A stretch of DNA of 64,000 nt from CAIYUC01 sp963682005. GTDB taxonomy: Bacteria > Bacteroidota > Bacteroidia > Bacteroidales > FEN-979. The position numbers and the translations under genes are program-made. The DNA lies in assembly GCA_963682005.1 (NCBI GenBank), contig OY820914.1, forward strand, positions 186,001 through 250,000, in the 5' to 3' direction. The notes beneath the pieces were generated by a model. The model was not told the origin of the DNA and did not search any database. It saw nothing but the letters and a program-made list of their open reading frames with translations. Shown one piece after another: positions 1 to 7,591 of the stretch; position 1 is the stretch's first letter; every line of letters begins with the position of its first letter.

Positions 1-572
1 TGTTCCTGGTAAAGATTAAGGAGGACAGAGATATGCGGAGCCTTTTGAATGTACTCCAGCTGGTGTGATGAAAGCTCATAAACGACCAGGGTGGAGGGTG
101 AAATTTCATCAAGGTAGTTCAATGCAGGCCTGCCGATATTACCCAGTAACAGCACATCGGTGCCTGAAAGCCTGAGAATATGGAATAGAAGGCTTGAGGT
201 TGTGCTTTTCCCTTTTGTTCCTGTGATACCGATGACCTGCCCGGAATATGCCTGCAAAAAAAGGTCCGTCTGGGATGTGATCTTTGAAGCAGGAACACTG
301 GGTTTAAGCATGTAAAGCGGAATCCCCGGGGAACGGAGGATCAGATCGAAACGCTGAAGGTCGTGAAGGTAGCCGGGTCCAAGCTGGAATTCAACAAACC
401 TGTCATTGGCCAGGAGTTCATGCGTTCTCACGGACTCATCTGCATCGCAGATGAAAAATATCTGCTCCGGCAACACTTTACGGATGATCTTCCAGGAAGA
501 TTGCCCTTCACGGCCGAAACCGAGCAACGCCACGGACTTCCCTGCGAGTTTCTCTTTAAGTAGTTCAATCAT
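1..572 (-). CDS. MurD-family ligase, probably MurD2 (3' part outside window)
   Basis: Partial Mur ligase. The start (ATG at 572-570) and the first 190 codons are present; the C-terminus lies beyond base 1. The N-terminus has a Rossmann motif GFGREGQSS (about residues 18-26) and the ATP-binding P-loop GITGTKGKSTTS (about 114-125) typical of Mur ligases that add an amino acid to UDP-MurNAc peptides in the cytoplasm. The GxGREG form of the first motif resembles what I recall for MurD2, which adds L-Glu, rather than classical MurD, which adds D-Glu. The ATG overlaps the stop of the upstream murL-like gene by 8 bases, which implies translational coupling. The neighbour favours MurD2 (UDP-MurNAc-L-Ala--L-Glu ligase); on this fragment alone ordinary MurD cannot be excluded. 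Confidence 0.75.
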   Translation of the reverse strand, partial: MIELLKEKLAGKSVALLGFGREGQSSWKIIRKVLPEQIFFICDADESVRTHELLANDRFVEFQLGPGYLHDLQRFDLILRSPGIPLYMLKPSVPASKITSQTDLFLQAYSGQVIGITGTKGKSTTSSLLFHILRLSGTDVLLLGNIGRPALNYLDEISPSTLVVYELSSHQLEYIQKAPHISVLLNLYQE

Positions 573-1938
573 TCAGCCAGGATTTTAAAATCTTCTCAAA
601 TCTCTCCGGGAGATAATGATCTGTATCATATGCATGAAGCCTGCTTTCAAATGACGCTGACCTGAATGAATTGTATTTCCTCGATTTCCTGTAGTGTTCT
701 AAAAGAGCTGGGAGCTTTTCGGGTGGATATTGCCCGATCGTTCTGACCAGCGCAATGTTCACCTCATCAATGGTACCGACACAGTCAAAGGGCTTTTCAT
801 CAGCAATGCCGGTCAGTTCTTCAAGTGTCGGTATCAATTCAATATCCTCCGGAAGGTTTTTTCCAAAGATCTTTTCCAGGATTTCAGGGGAAATAAAGGG
901 TGATAAAATAATCCAGGTGAACAGGCATTTTGAACATTTCCCGCACCAGGAGTTGGTTTTACTTCCTGCATTGCAGCTCCGGAACGTATCGAAATGATGC
1001 GGAAACCGTGAAAATAATTCGGCTATCCGAAGTTCCCCGAGTGGTCTGAGAAAACTGAAATAACGGATATCTGAAGTCACGTATTCAGCAAGGTAATCCC
1101 TGAAATCCCTTTCAAATTCAATCGATTTGGAATACTGGTGATTGATCCGGGTGCCGGGGATCGTCGATTCATTGGCACTTGATTCATTTGACAGTACAAT
1201 GTACTTTTTCCCCGCCAAAACTGCAGTCAGGCTGGAAATAAACGCCAATAGTGCGGAAAAAGGAGTGTGCCCGTTAAGAAATCCTTTTTGGTTGAGTTCA
1301 GGCAGCAATGGATCGATCGATCGGTAAACAACGATGGATTGTTCTGCAGAATGGCCTGATTTTATTATTGTATCCTCAGATGCTTTTCCGGGATTTACCG
1401 TGAACGGCAGATTCCCACTCCCCCGTCCGAGCAGTTCCATGGAAACAGCCGAATCTTTCCCCCCCCCGACAGGTATGATGCAGGATTCATCGGTTGCAAG
1501 CCTGAAAGGTTCCAATTCCTTTGTCCCGCATTCGAAGGTCAATAATTCGTCCTCTTCAATACGGATGCCGTTAAGGAAAAGGAACTCACCCAGCCCATGA
1601 TAGAATAGTTTTCGCCACCATTTCTTCTGATCATCCGACAGTGAATAGTTTTTAATGATGATCCTGGATGGGCAGGCAGTTTTCCAGTAGCTGATCATTT
1701 CCACAAGTCCGATCTGAAAGAATATATTTTCCAGCTGATCCGGCGGGATGTCCCGCTTATAAAATGAACGGTCCGGTATTCTTATTACCGGGTTGAATTT
1801 ATATTCCCCGGACAGGCTGAAATGGAACTGAACTGCCAATTCTTCCGTTGTACGCCGAAAATCAAACCCTTCGAAAACAAAAACAGGGAATCCTGAACGA
1901 AAATCAAGGAATTTTTGTTGGTTGTTTGTTTTCAGCAT
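565..1938 (-). CDS. murL: MurL-like UDP-MurNAc-L-Ala-L-Glu epimerase
   Basis: 457 residues, close to the size I recall for MurL. MurL epimerises the terminal L-Glu of UDP-MurNAc-L-Ala-L-Glu to D-Glu with ATP hydrolysis to AMP and PPi, bypassing glutamate racemase MurI. Visible features: a PP-loop-like ATP motif PVGGGKDS (156-163), a conserved NGHTPFSALLAF stretch (222-233), LSNESSANES (249-258), and a cysteine cluster C332-x2-C335-x2-C338 with C322 nearby. It is followed directly by a murD-like ligase in an overlapping ATGATTGA arrangement, the pairing known from Xanthomonas murD2-murL. The start at 1938 is an ATG divergent from yqgE. The family call rests on recalled motifs and gene pairing; another PP-loop enzyme is the main alternative. 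Confidence 0.72.
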   Translation of the reverse strand: MLKTNNQQKFLDFRSGFPVFVFEGFDFRRTTEELAVQFHFSLSGEYKFNPVIRIPDRSFYKRDIPPDQLENIFFQIGLVEMISYWKTACPSRIIIKNYSLSDDQKKWWRKLFYHGLGEFLFLNGIRIEEDELLTFECGTKELEPFRLATDESCIIPVGGGKDSAVSMELLGRGSGNLPFTVNPGKASEDTIIKSGHSAEQSIVVYRSIDPLLPELNQKGFLNGHTPFSALLAFISSLTAVLAGKKYIVLSNESSANESTIPGTRINHQYSKSIEFERDFRDYLAEYVTSDIRYFSFLRPLGELRIAELFSRFPHHFDTFRSCNAGSKTNSWCGKCSKCLFTWIILSPFISPEILEKIFGKNLPEDIELIPTLEELTGIADEKPFDCVGTIDEVNIALVRTIGQYPPEKLPALLEHYRKSRKYNSFRSASFESRLHAYDTDHYLPERFEKILKSWLND

Positions 1939-1956
1939 GATTTGGTATTATTTTTG
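1925..1956 (+). promoter_or_regulatory. Consensus Bacteroidota promoter for yqgE
   Basis: TTTG at 1925-1928, 20 bases, then TATTTTTG at 1949-1956: an exact fit to the TTTG-N19-21-TAnnTTTG housekeeping promoter. The predicted transcript start near 1962 lies after the ATG at 1922, so the yqgE start must be the ATG at 1982 or 1994. Confidence 0.75.
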
Positions 1957-1968
1957 CCAAAGGCAGGA

Positions 1969-1976
1969 CAAATTTA
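1969..1976 (-). promoter_or_regulatory. -7 box for murL
   Basis: The minus strand reads TAAATTTG, a full match to the Bacteroidota -7 consensus TAnnTTTG, 31 bases upstream of the murL ATG. No well-spaced -33 TTG is seen. It lies within about 13 bases of the opposing yqgE -7 box, so the two promoters overlap back to back. Confidence 0.5.
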
Positions 1977-1981
1977 CTAAA

Positions 1982-2554
1982 ATGCCTAAACAAATGAACA
2001 GGACGATCATCAAACCAAAGCAAGGGATCATTTTAATCTCCGAGCCCTCCCTGCGTGACTTTTATTTCAGGCAGTCGGTTGTCTTGCTGGCAGAGCATAA
2101 TGAGGAAGGATCATTTGGAATCATCATCAATAAGCCGATTGAAACAAAGTTCAATGATGTGCTGAAAGATTTCCCGGAATTCAACGCTCCCATATTTCTT
2201 GGGGGGCCTGTAAAAACCGACAGTATATTTTTCATTCATACGAAAGACAATATAGAAGGCAGTCTCAGGATCATGGATGGGCTTTATTGGGGAGGTGATA
2301 TTGATGCGATCAGGGAGATGATGGAATTGCACCAGATCTCAGAAAACGAGATCCGGTTCTTTGTAGGCTATTCCGGATGGAACCCCAACCAGCTGGACCG
2401 AGAGATCAAGGAAAAATCATGGGTACTCTCACACACGGATGTGGATGAGATCATCAATAATCATCCTGAAAAATTATGGAGCACCTACCTCAGGCACATG
2501 GGAAAGGATTACGCAATCTGGGCGAATTTCCCTGCGGACCCTTCTTATAATTAA
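1982..2554 (+). CDS. YqgE/AlgH family protein
   Basis: 190 residues, the usual length for the YqgE/AlgH (DUF179) family, whose molecular role is poorly defined. Family landmarks: GIILISEPSLRDFYF near the N-terminus, SVVLLAEHNEEGSFGIIIN, FLGGPV, and the C-terminal FVGYSGWNPNQLDREI with SWV. A longer frame opens at 1922, but the promoter with predicted transcription start near 1962 excludes it; MPKQMNRT (1982) is preferred and MNRT (1994) is possible. Its stop overlaps the stop of the convergent response-regulator gene by 4 bases. Cytoplasmic, no signal peptide. Confidence 0.85.
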   Translation: MPKQMNRTIIKPKQGIILISEPSLRDFYFRQSVVLLAEHNEEGSFGIIINKPIETKFNDVLKDFPEFNAPIFLGGPVKTDSIFFIHTKDNIEGSLRIMDGLYWGGDIDAIREMMELHQISENEIRFFVGYSGWNPNQLDREIKEKSWVLSHTDVDEIINNHPEKLWSTYLRHMGKDYAIWANFPADPSYN

Positions 2555-2961
2555 AATGGCAATTTGGATTTGGATTTGAATAGATCTATTTGAGGCAGGA
2601 ATCTCTGAATCACCGGTCCGAGCATTTTGATATTCTTCTTGCTTACAAAATCCTTCACACCTTCCTCGATACATTTGGCGGCTATTTCAGCATTCGTCGA
2701 ACCTGAAACAACAATAAATGGCGTTTCAGGCTTGGACTCCCGGGCAATGTTGAATGCGGTCAGCCAGTCAAAACCTGGAAGACTGAAATCCGACAGGATA
2801 ATATCGGGATTGAATTCTGTGAGATTCCTGACATATTCTTCCTTCGTATCGACAATTATGAACATGCACTCATCTACTTCCTTCCTGATTTCTCGCTGGA
2901 TCAGGTAGGCGTCAGAAGGAAGATCTTCAACCACTAAAAACCGGTAAGGTTCCTTTCTCAT
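2551..2961 (-). CDS. Single-domain response regulator (CheY-like)
   Basis: 136 residues from the ATG at 2961, with no output domain. Receiver landmarks: acidic pair E12-D13 in VVED, phosphoacceptor D58 in SDFSLPG, switch residue S86 in VVSGS, and lysine K108 in FVSKK. The tail replaces the usual KP turn with KKN and ends in a basic segment. It lies downstream of a second receiver gene in the same direction (62-base gap) with no histidine kinase next to either. Such stand-alone receivers normally act by protein-protein contact in a phosphorelay; the partner is unknown. Confidence 0.85.
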   Translation of the reverse strand: MRKEPYRFLVVEDLPSDAYLIQREIRKEVDECMFIIVDTKEEYVRNLTEFNPDIILSDFSLPGFDWLTAFNIARESKPETPFIVVSGSTNAEIAAKCIEEGVKDFVSKKNIKMLGPVIQRFLPQIDLFKSKSKLPF

Positions 2962-3023
2962 TAGAACAATCAAATATGTTATTTACGTTTAGATGTATCG
3001 ATAAATTCAAAAGATTAGATGGA

Positions 3024-3491
3024 TTATTTCGGGCCTTCATTTACCACCAGCCAGTAAAGGCCTGCACTATTCACTGAATAAATAAAAGAATCAAAATTCA
3101 CAGGCTTGACGAGGTAACTGTTCGCTCCCAGTTCATACGCAGCCTTGATATCCGGGTCTTCCTTTGAAGAGGTAATGATCACCACCGGCAGTTTCTTGGT
3201 TTCCTCATGGGATTTAATTTCTTTGAGAACCTCCAGTCCGTTGACTTTCGGAAGTTTAAGATCAAGGAAAATGACTTTTAATGGTCGTGTCGGGGGATAA
3301 TCTGCAAATTTTCCCCGGTTAAAAATGAAGTCGAGAGCCTCCTCTCCGTCTTCCGCAACAAAAATCCGGTTAGCAAGTTTTTGCTTTTTCAATGTCCTGA
3401 CTGTCAGTTCGGCATCATGAGGATTATCCTCGACGATGAGAACGTCAACGGGGTCAAAATTGTTCAGGTCCCTTATTTTATTAATTTCCAT
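3024..3491 (-). CDS. Rcp1-like single-domain response regulator
   Basis: 155-residue receiver protein of the Rcp1-like subgroup, which often pairs with phytochrome or PAS-type kinases. Visible residues: IVEDNPHDAEL (acidic pocket E21-D22), an extended loop before phosphoacceptor D77 in FLDLKLPKVNG, T107 in IITSS, and K129-P130 in YLVKPV. No DNA-binding or enzymatic output domain is attached. It is probably co-transcribed with the receiver at 2551-2961. No cognate kinase lies in the window, so the signal is unknown. Confidence 0.85.
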   Translation of the reverse strand: MEINKIRDLNNFDPVDVLIVEDNPHDAELTVRTLKKQKLANRIFVAEDGEEALDFIFNRGKFADYPPTRPLKVIFLDLKLPKVNGLEVLKEIKSHEETKKLPVVIITSSKEDPDIKAAYELGANSYLVKPVNFDSFIYSVNSAGLYWLVVNEGPK

Positions 3492-3682
3492 CCTTTGGTA
3501 AGATTTAGCAGCTTAGTGGTTTAGATAAAAAACGTTTCATCTTCTTTTAGCAGTGCAAGATTTTGTCCCAATAAGTCACGCTAAGTTACAACAAAAAAGG
3601 CTTTTTCACATAAAATTAGAATTCAAATCACCTTTTAAGCAATTCTCCGCGAATTTTAAATCGTTATATATTCAATTATATG

Positions 3683-3690
3683 TATATTTG
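3683..3690 (+). promoter_or_regulatory. -7 box for the hpdBCA operon
   Basis: TATATTTG matches TAnnTTTG 18 bases before the ATG at 3709. It shows that the frame extension upstream to 3553 is not translated. No clear -33 element is seen. Confidence 0.55.
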
Positions 3691-3708
3691 CCAATAAAAC
3701 GAAGAATC

Positions 3709-6387
3709 ATGCCTGATTCAATACAATCGCCGGCTGAAGCCACAAATTATTACGGAAAAAAGCCTGATTCACTCATTGAGAATCGGGAGGAAAAACGTCA
3801 ACCTACCAGGCGTGCCAATGATGCACGGGAACTTTATTTCAGTGCCAAATCCTCGGCATCTGTTGAATTCCCGTATTGGTACACACGACGATGGGAAGAA
3901 CTTGAAGGTGAGATAACCATGGTTCGCAGGGGTGAAGCATTGAAAGCAGGCTTCTCCCACCTGACTCCTGTCATATACCCGGGCGAATTGCTTGTTATGG
4001 GTAAAGCGGCTTTTTATCGCGGATCTTATCCCCTGCCATGGCTTTCAGAAGCATTTTTCATGGCTGCCGAGGATAAGATGTACAAGGAAGCGCTTGAATC
4101 AGGAAAACTTACAGCCGATACTTTTACAACGGTTGGAAAAGGCGGGGGAAATGTCACAAAAAGCATCGGGAATGTGATCTCTATTGCAGGTAAATTCGGC
4201 CTGAGGGTTGAAGAAATGCCCTTATTACTCGAGGTAGCAAAAAAATGGAAAGATAAATCAGTTGACGATATAGGACATAAATACGAGCAGATGGTGCCTG
4301 GTTATAAGGAAAAAGAGGCATTGATGCGGTCGGTGATCTGTATGTTCGATTCAGGCTATACACTTCCGCAGGGACGGGAAGTGATCAATTACTACTATCC
4401 CCTTCAATATGGAATTGATGGAATGATCAGGATCTGCGAAGATGGAATCGCAGAAACAGCCGGTTATCCTGATATGGACCGGATCTATTTCTACAAATCA
4501 TCCATCCTTGTCCTGGAAGGCATCAAACAATGGATACTGAATTATGCCGAGGAGGCTGATTTCCTTGCTTCCATTGAAAAAGACGAAACACAGAAAAACG
4601 AATACCTGGAAATAGCCGACCGCCTTGAATGGCTGGCATCCAGACCCCCTCAGAGTTTCCACGATGCCCTTCAGATGATCTGGATATTCCACGTAGCGGT
4701 TTTAAATGAAGATGCAATATCAGGATTATCACCGGGCAGGGTTGGCCAGGTTCTTTACCCTTACTGGAAAAAGGATATTGAAAAAGGAGAACTTACAAAA
4801 GAAAAAACACTGGAACTTCTTGAATGCATGCGGATGAAGTTCACCGAAATAGATTGCTTTGCTTCAATGGGCGTGGTCGGAGGAGTTCTTTCCGGGAATA
4901 CGTTCAATAATCTTTGCGTCGGTGGATTGAAGAAAGACGGATCACAGGCTGCGAATGAACTTGAAATGCTGATCCTGGAAGCCGGCATCACCTGCGATAC
5001 ACCGCAGCCTACCCTGTCAATTCTGTATGATGAGAAACTTCCTGAAGAATTTCTCATGAAAGGGATTGAATGTACAAAGATCGGCACCGGTTACCCTGCC
5101 TGGGTGAATAACCAGGTTGCCATGGAATTCCTGATGAAAAATTACCGTCATGAAGGAATGACACTTGAAGAAGCCCGTGCCTGGTCGATTGGCGGATGTC
5201 TGGAATCTTCCCCGGGAAGCTGGATGCCACTGGAACTGGATGGCGAGGTCCATTGGATCCCCGGTGGCTCGGCTCCTGCAACAAGCGTTGGTGTTCATTT
5301 TCTCTCGCTCCCGAAAATTCTTGAGGTCGTTTTGTTTGACGGCATCGACCAGCGGACCGGTGAGCGGATCTTTCCCTCACACAGCAGGAAACTGGAAACC
5401 TATGAGGAACTGTGGAGTGCTTTTAAAGACTATTTTCATCGTGCCGTTCATGTTTTAACTTTAACCAATAATATTCAGCATGATGCCTGGAGAAAGATCG
5501 CACCATCCGTGGTTAATTCCATGCTCAAGCCCGACTGCCTGAAAAGAGGAAAGGACATTGGTCAGAAAGGAAGCAGGTACAATACAACCTTCAATATTGA
5601 ATCTACCGGCACGGCCAATCTTGTGAATTCACTCGCAGCACTAAAGAAAAATGTTTACGATGACGCTTCACTGACACTGGATGAATACAGGAATGCGATC
5701 AAAGCTAACTTTGGCTATAAAACAGCCCAGGAAACCGGTTCATATTCCCTGGTCGACCAGGTACCGACTGAGGATTACAGAAAATGGCTGAAGATCCATA
5801 AGTTGAGCCTCGAGGCCCCGAAATATGGAAATGACGATCCATACGTTGATAATATCATGAAAGATTGGGAAAACTGGTTTTGCACGATGGGCAGTGAATT
5901 CAGGTCATTATATGACGAACCGCTCTATGCTTGCCAGATCTCGGTATCTACACATGGACCGATGGGTGCTGTTACCCTCGCAACTCCTGATGGCCGTCTC
6001 AGCGGGACAACTTTTTCGGATGGGTCAGTATCTGCATTTCCGGGAACCGACAAGAACGGACCGTATGCATTATTTAATTCCGCCACCTGTTGGGATCATT
6101 CCCTCTCCCAAAATTCCCAGTTGAATATGAAGATCCATCCATCGGTGGTGAAAGGTCGTGAAGGATCGCGTAAATTCCTCGAGCTGATCCGGGCCTACCT
6201 AAGGAAGGGTGGATTCCATGTACAGTTCAACATCGTGGATTCCAGGATGCTGAAACAGGCACAGGCCGAACCGGATAACTACAGGAGCCTTCTGGTGAGG
6301 GTCGCCGGGTTTACTCAATATTGGGTCGAGCTGGGCAAACAAATCCAGGACGAAGTGATTGCACGAACTGAGTATGAGGAATTATAA
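3709..6387 (+). CDS. hpdB: 4-hydroxyphenylacetate decarboxylase, glycyl-radical subunit
   Basis: 892-residue glycyl-radical enzyme, within a few residues of the clostridial 4-hydroxyphenylacetate decarboxylase large subunit. It removes CO2 from 4-hydroxyphenylacetate, a tyrosine-fermentation product, to give p-cresol. The catalytic cysteine is C497 in IGGCLES, followed two residues later by E499, the Cys-x-Glu pair characteristic of this decarboxylase; the radical glycine is G867 in RVAGFTQYW. Both sit six residues before their Clostridium scatologenes counterparts as I recall them (C503/E505, G873). The start is set at 3709 by the -7 box at 3683-3690. The Cys-rich subunit and the activase follow at once, which favours HPAD over phenylacetate or indoleacetate decarboxylases. 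Oxygen-sensitive and cytoplasmic. Confidence 0.85.
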   Translation: MPDSIQSPAEATNYYGKKPDSLIENREEKRQPTRRANDARELYFSAKSSASVEFPYWYTRRWEELEGEITMVRRGEALKAGFSHLTPVIYPGELLVMGKAAFYRGSYPLPWLSEAFFMAAEDKMYKEALESGKLTADTFTTVGKGGGNVTKSIGNVISIAGKFGLRVEEMPLLLEVAKKWKDKSVDDIGHKYEQMVPGYKEKEALMRSVICMFDSGYTLPQGREVINYYYPLQYGIDGMIRICEDGIAETAGYPDMDRIYFYKSSILVLEGIKQWILNYAEEADFLASIEKDETQKNEYLEIADRLEWLASRPPQSFHDALQMIWIFHVAVLNEDAISGLSPGRVGQVLYPYWKKDIEKGELTKEKTLELLECMRMKFTEIDCFASMGVVGGVLSGNTFNNLCVGGLKKDGSQAANELEMLILEAGITCDTPQPTLSILYDEKLPEEFLMKGIECTKIGTGYPAWVNNQVAMEFLMKNYRHEGMTLEEARAWSIGGCLESSPGSWMPLELDGEVHWIPGGSAPATSVGVHFLSLPKILEVVLFDGIDQRTGERIFPSHSRKLETYEELWSAFKDYFHRAVHVLTLTNNIQHDAWRKIAPSVVNSMLKPDCLKRGKDIGQKGSRYNTTFNIESTGTANLVNSLAALKKNVYDDASLTLDEYRNAIKANFGYKTAQETGSYSLVDQVPTEDYRKWLKIHKLSLEAPKYGNDDPYVDNIMKDWENWFCTMGSEFRSLYDEPLYACQISVSTHGPMGAVTLATPDGRLSGTTFSDGSVSAFPGTDKNGPYALFNSATCWDHSLSQNSQLNMKIHPSVVKGREGSRKFLELIRAYLRKGGFHVQFNIVDSRMLKQAQAEPDNYRSLLVRVAGFTQYWVELGKQIQDEVIARTEYEEL

Positions 6388-6390
6388 TTA

Positions 6391-6654
6391 ATGATATCCA
6401 TGGAACAAACATGTAAAGACTGCAGGTATTACCTTCCTGTTGATGTATTCAAAGGCCTTTGCAAGCTTGACAAGCAACAGATCCAGCCGGATGATCTGGC
6501 TTGTCCAAAACTCGAACGCCAGCCGAAGTGCAAATTCTGCTCCAGGTACACGGAGGTAAAGGACAATCTCGGTACCTGCGACAAATCCTATCAGACCTAT
6601 CCGGATCTCAATGCATCAAAATGCATCTCCTTTGAATGGTACAACCTGAACTGA
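6391..6654 (+). CDS. hpdC: 4-hydroxyphenylacetate decarboxylase small Fe-S subunit
   Basis: 87 residues (84 if translation starts at the second ATG, 6400). This small partner subunit occurs in HPAD and a few relatives, where it binds two [4Fe-4S] clusters and supports assembly and activity. Numbered from the second Met, eight cysteines are present: C5, C8, C21, C35 and C44, C47, C60, C75, in the two-cluster pattern. In clostridial HpdC the first ligand is a histidine; here it appears to be a cysteine (TCKDC). Conserved stretches include DDLACPKL and PKCKFCSRY. It starts 3 bases after hpdB stops and overlaps hpdA by 19 bases, so the three are one translational unit. Confidence 0.85.
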   Translation: MISMEQTCKDCRYYLPVDVFKGLCKLDKQQIQPDDLACPKLERQPKCKFCSRYTEVKDNLGTCDKSYQTYPDLNASKCISFEWYNLN

Positions 6655-7571
6655 ACGGCGGAACCATCTTCGATATCCAGGGATTTTCTGTTCATGACGG
6701 TCCGGGATGCAGGACATTGATCTTCCTTAAAGGCTGTTCAATACGTTGCGCATGGTGTTCCAATCCCGAAGGACTGCACCTGTACCGCGAACCCCTTTAT
6801 AACCGGCAAAAATGCATATTCGATGACCTATGTGTAAAAGCCTGTTCTTCAAATGCAATTACACATCATGAGGAATCACTCCTCTTTGACCGGAAAAAAT
6901 GCAGCAATTGCACAACGTTTGAATGCATTGATGCATGTTGTACCGGAGCTTTGAAAAAGGGAGGATACCATGTTACCCTTGACGAACTTTTTGCGACAAT
7001 CCAGCGAGACAGACAATACTGGGGCAGCATTGGCGGCGTCACTCTTACGGGTGGAGAGCCTTTCCTTCAGCCTGAGTTCTGTGAAGGTATCTTAAAAAGG
7101 TGTTACAGCTCATATATTCATACAGTAGTTGAAACTTGCGGGAATGTCCCCTGGAAAAACATAGAGCGATCCCTTGATTTTCTTGACTGGATATTCTATG
7201 ACCTTAAACAGGCTGACCCGGTAAAGCATCGTCTGATGACTTTAGCCGGAAATGAACTTATTCTTGAAAATGCACGGAAACTAAGCGAAGTATTCAAAGG
7301 GAGATTGGTTTTCCGGCTCCCGCTCATCCCCGGATTCAACGATGATGCAGCTTCAGTAAAAGAACTTTCTGACTTCATTATTTCTACCGGCCGGAAAGAG
7401 ATCAATATTCTTCCGGCACATCACTTTGGAAGAGAAAAGTACAATCTTGTTGGCAAGACTTATTATACCGATGATTTCCGGACCCCCGAAAAAGAGGATC
7501 TTCAACGGGTTCAGGGATTGTTTGAATCCAGGGGGATCCGGTGCTATTCAGGCAGTGAAACACCTTTTTGA
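6636..7571 (+). CDS. hpdA: HPAD-activating radical SAM enzyme
   Basis: 311-residue activase that uses S-adenosylmethionine to install the glycyl radical on HpdB. The radical SAM motif is C34-x3-C38-x2-C41 (CSIRCAWC) after SVHDGPGCRT, typical of glycyl-radical activases. A ferredoxin-like insert carries two further cysteine groups (C60, C66, C70 and C89, C92, C97, C101/C102). GGVTLTGGEPFLQ is the SAM-binding GGE segment. The ATG lies inside the end of hpdC. After the stop only 20 bases separate it from the convergent carboxypeptidase gene, and no terminator is obvious. Confidence 0.88.
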   Translation: MVQPELNGGTIFDIQGFSVHDGPGCRTLIFLKGCSIRCAWCSNPEGLHLYREPLYNRQKCIFDDLCVKACSSNAITHHEESLLFDRKKCSNCTTFECIDACCTGALKKGGYHVTLDELFATIQRDRQYWGSIGGVTLTGGEPFLQPEFCEGILKRCYSSYIHTVVETCGNVPWKNIERSLDFLDWIFYDLKQADPVKHRLMTLAGNELILENARKLSEVFKGRLVFRLPLIPGFNDDAASVKELSDFIISTGRKEINILPAHHFGREKYNLVGKTYYTDDFRTPEKEDLQRVQGLFESRGIRCYSGSETPF

Positions 7572-7591
7572 ACCCGGTCAGTGTGTCTACT

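Noticed and set aside
3553..3708. N-terminal extension of hpdB by 52 codons.
   Set aside because: A -7 promoter box lies inside it (3683-3690), and the shorter protein matches the known family length and active-site spacing.
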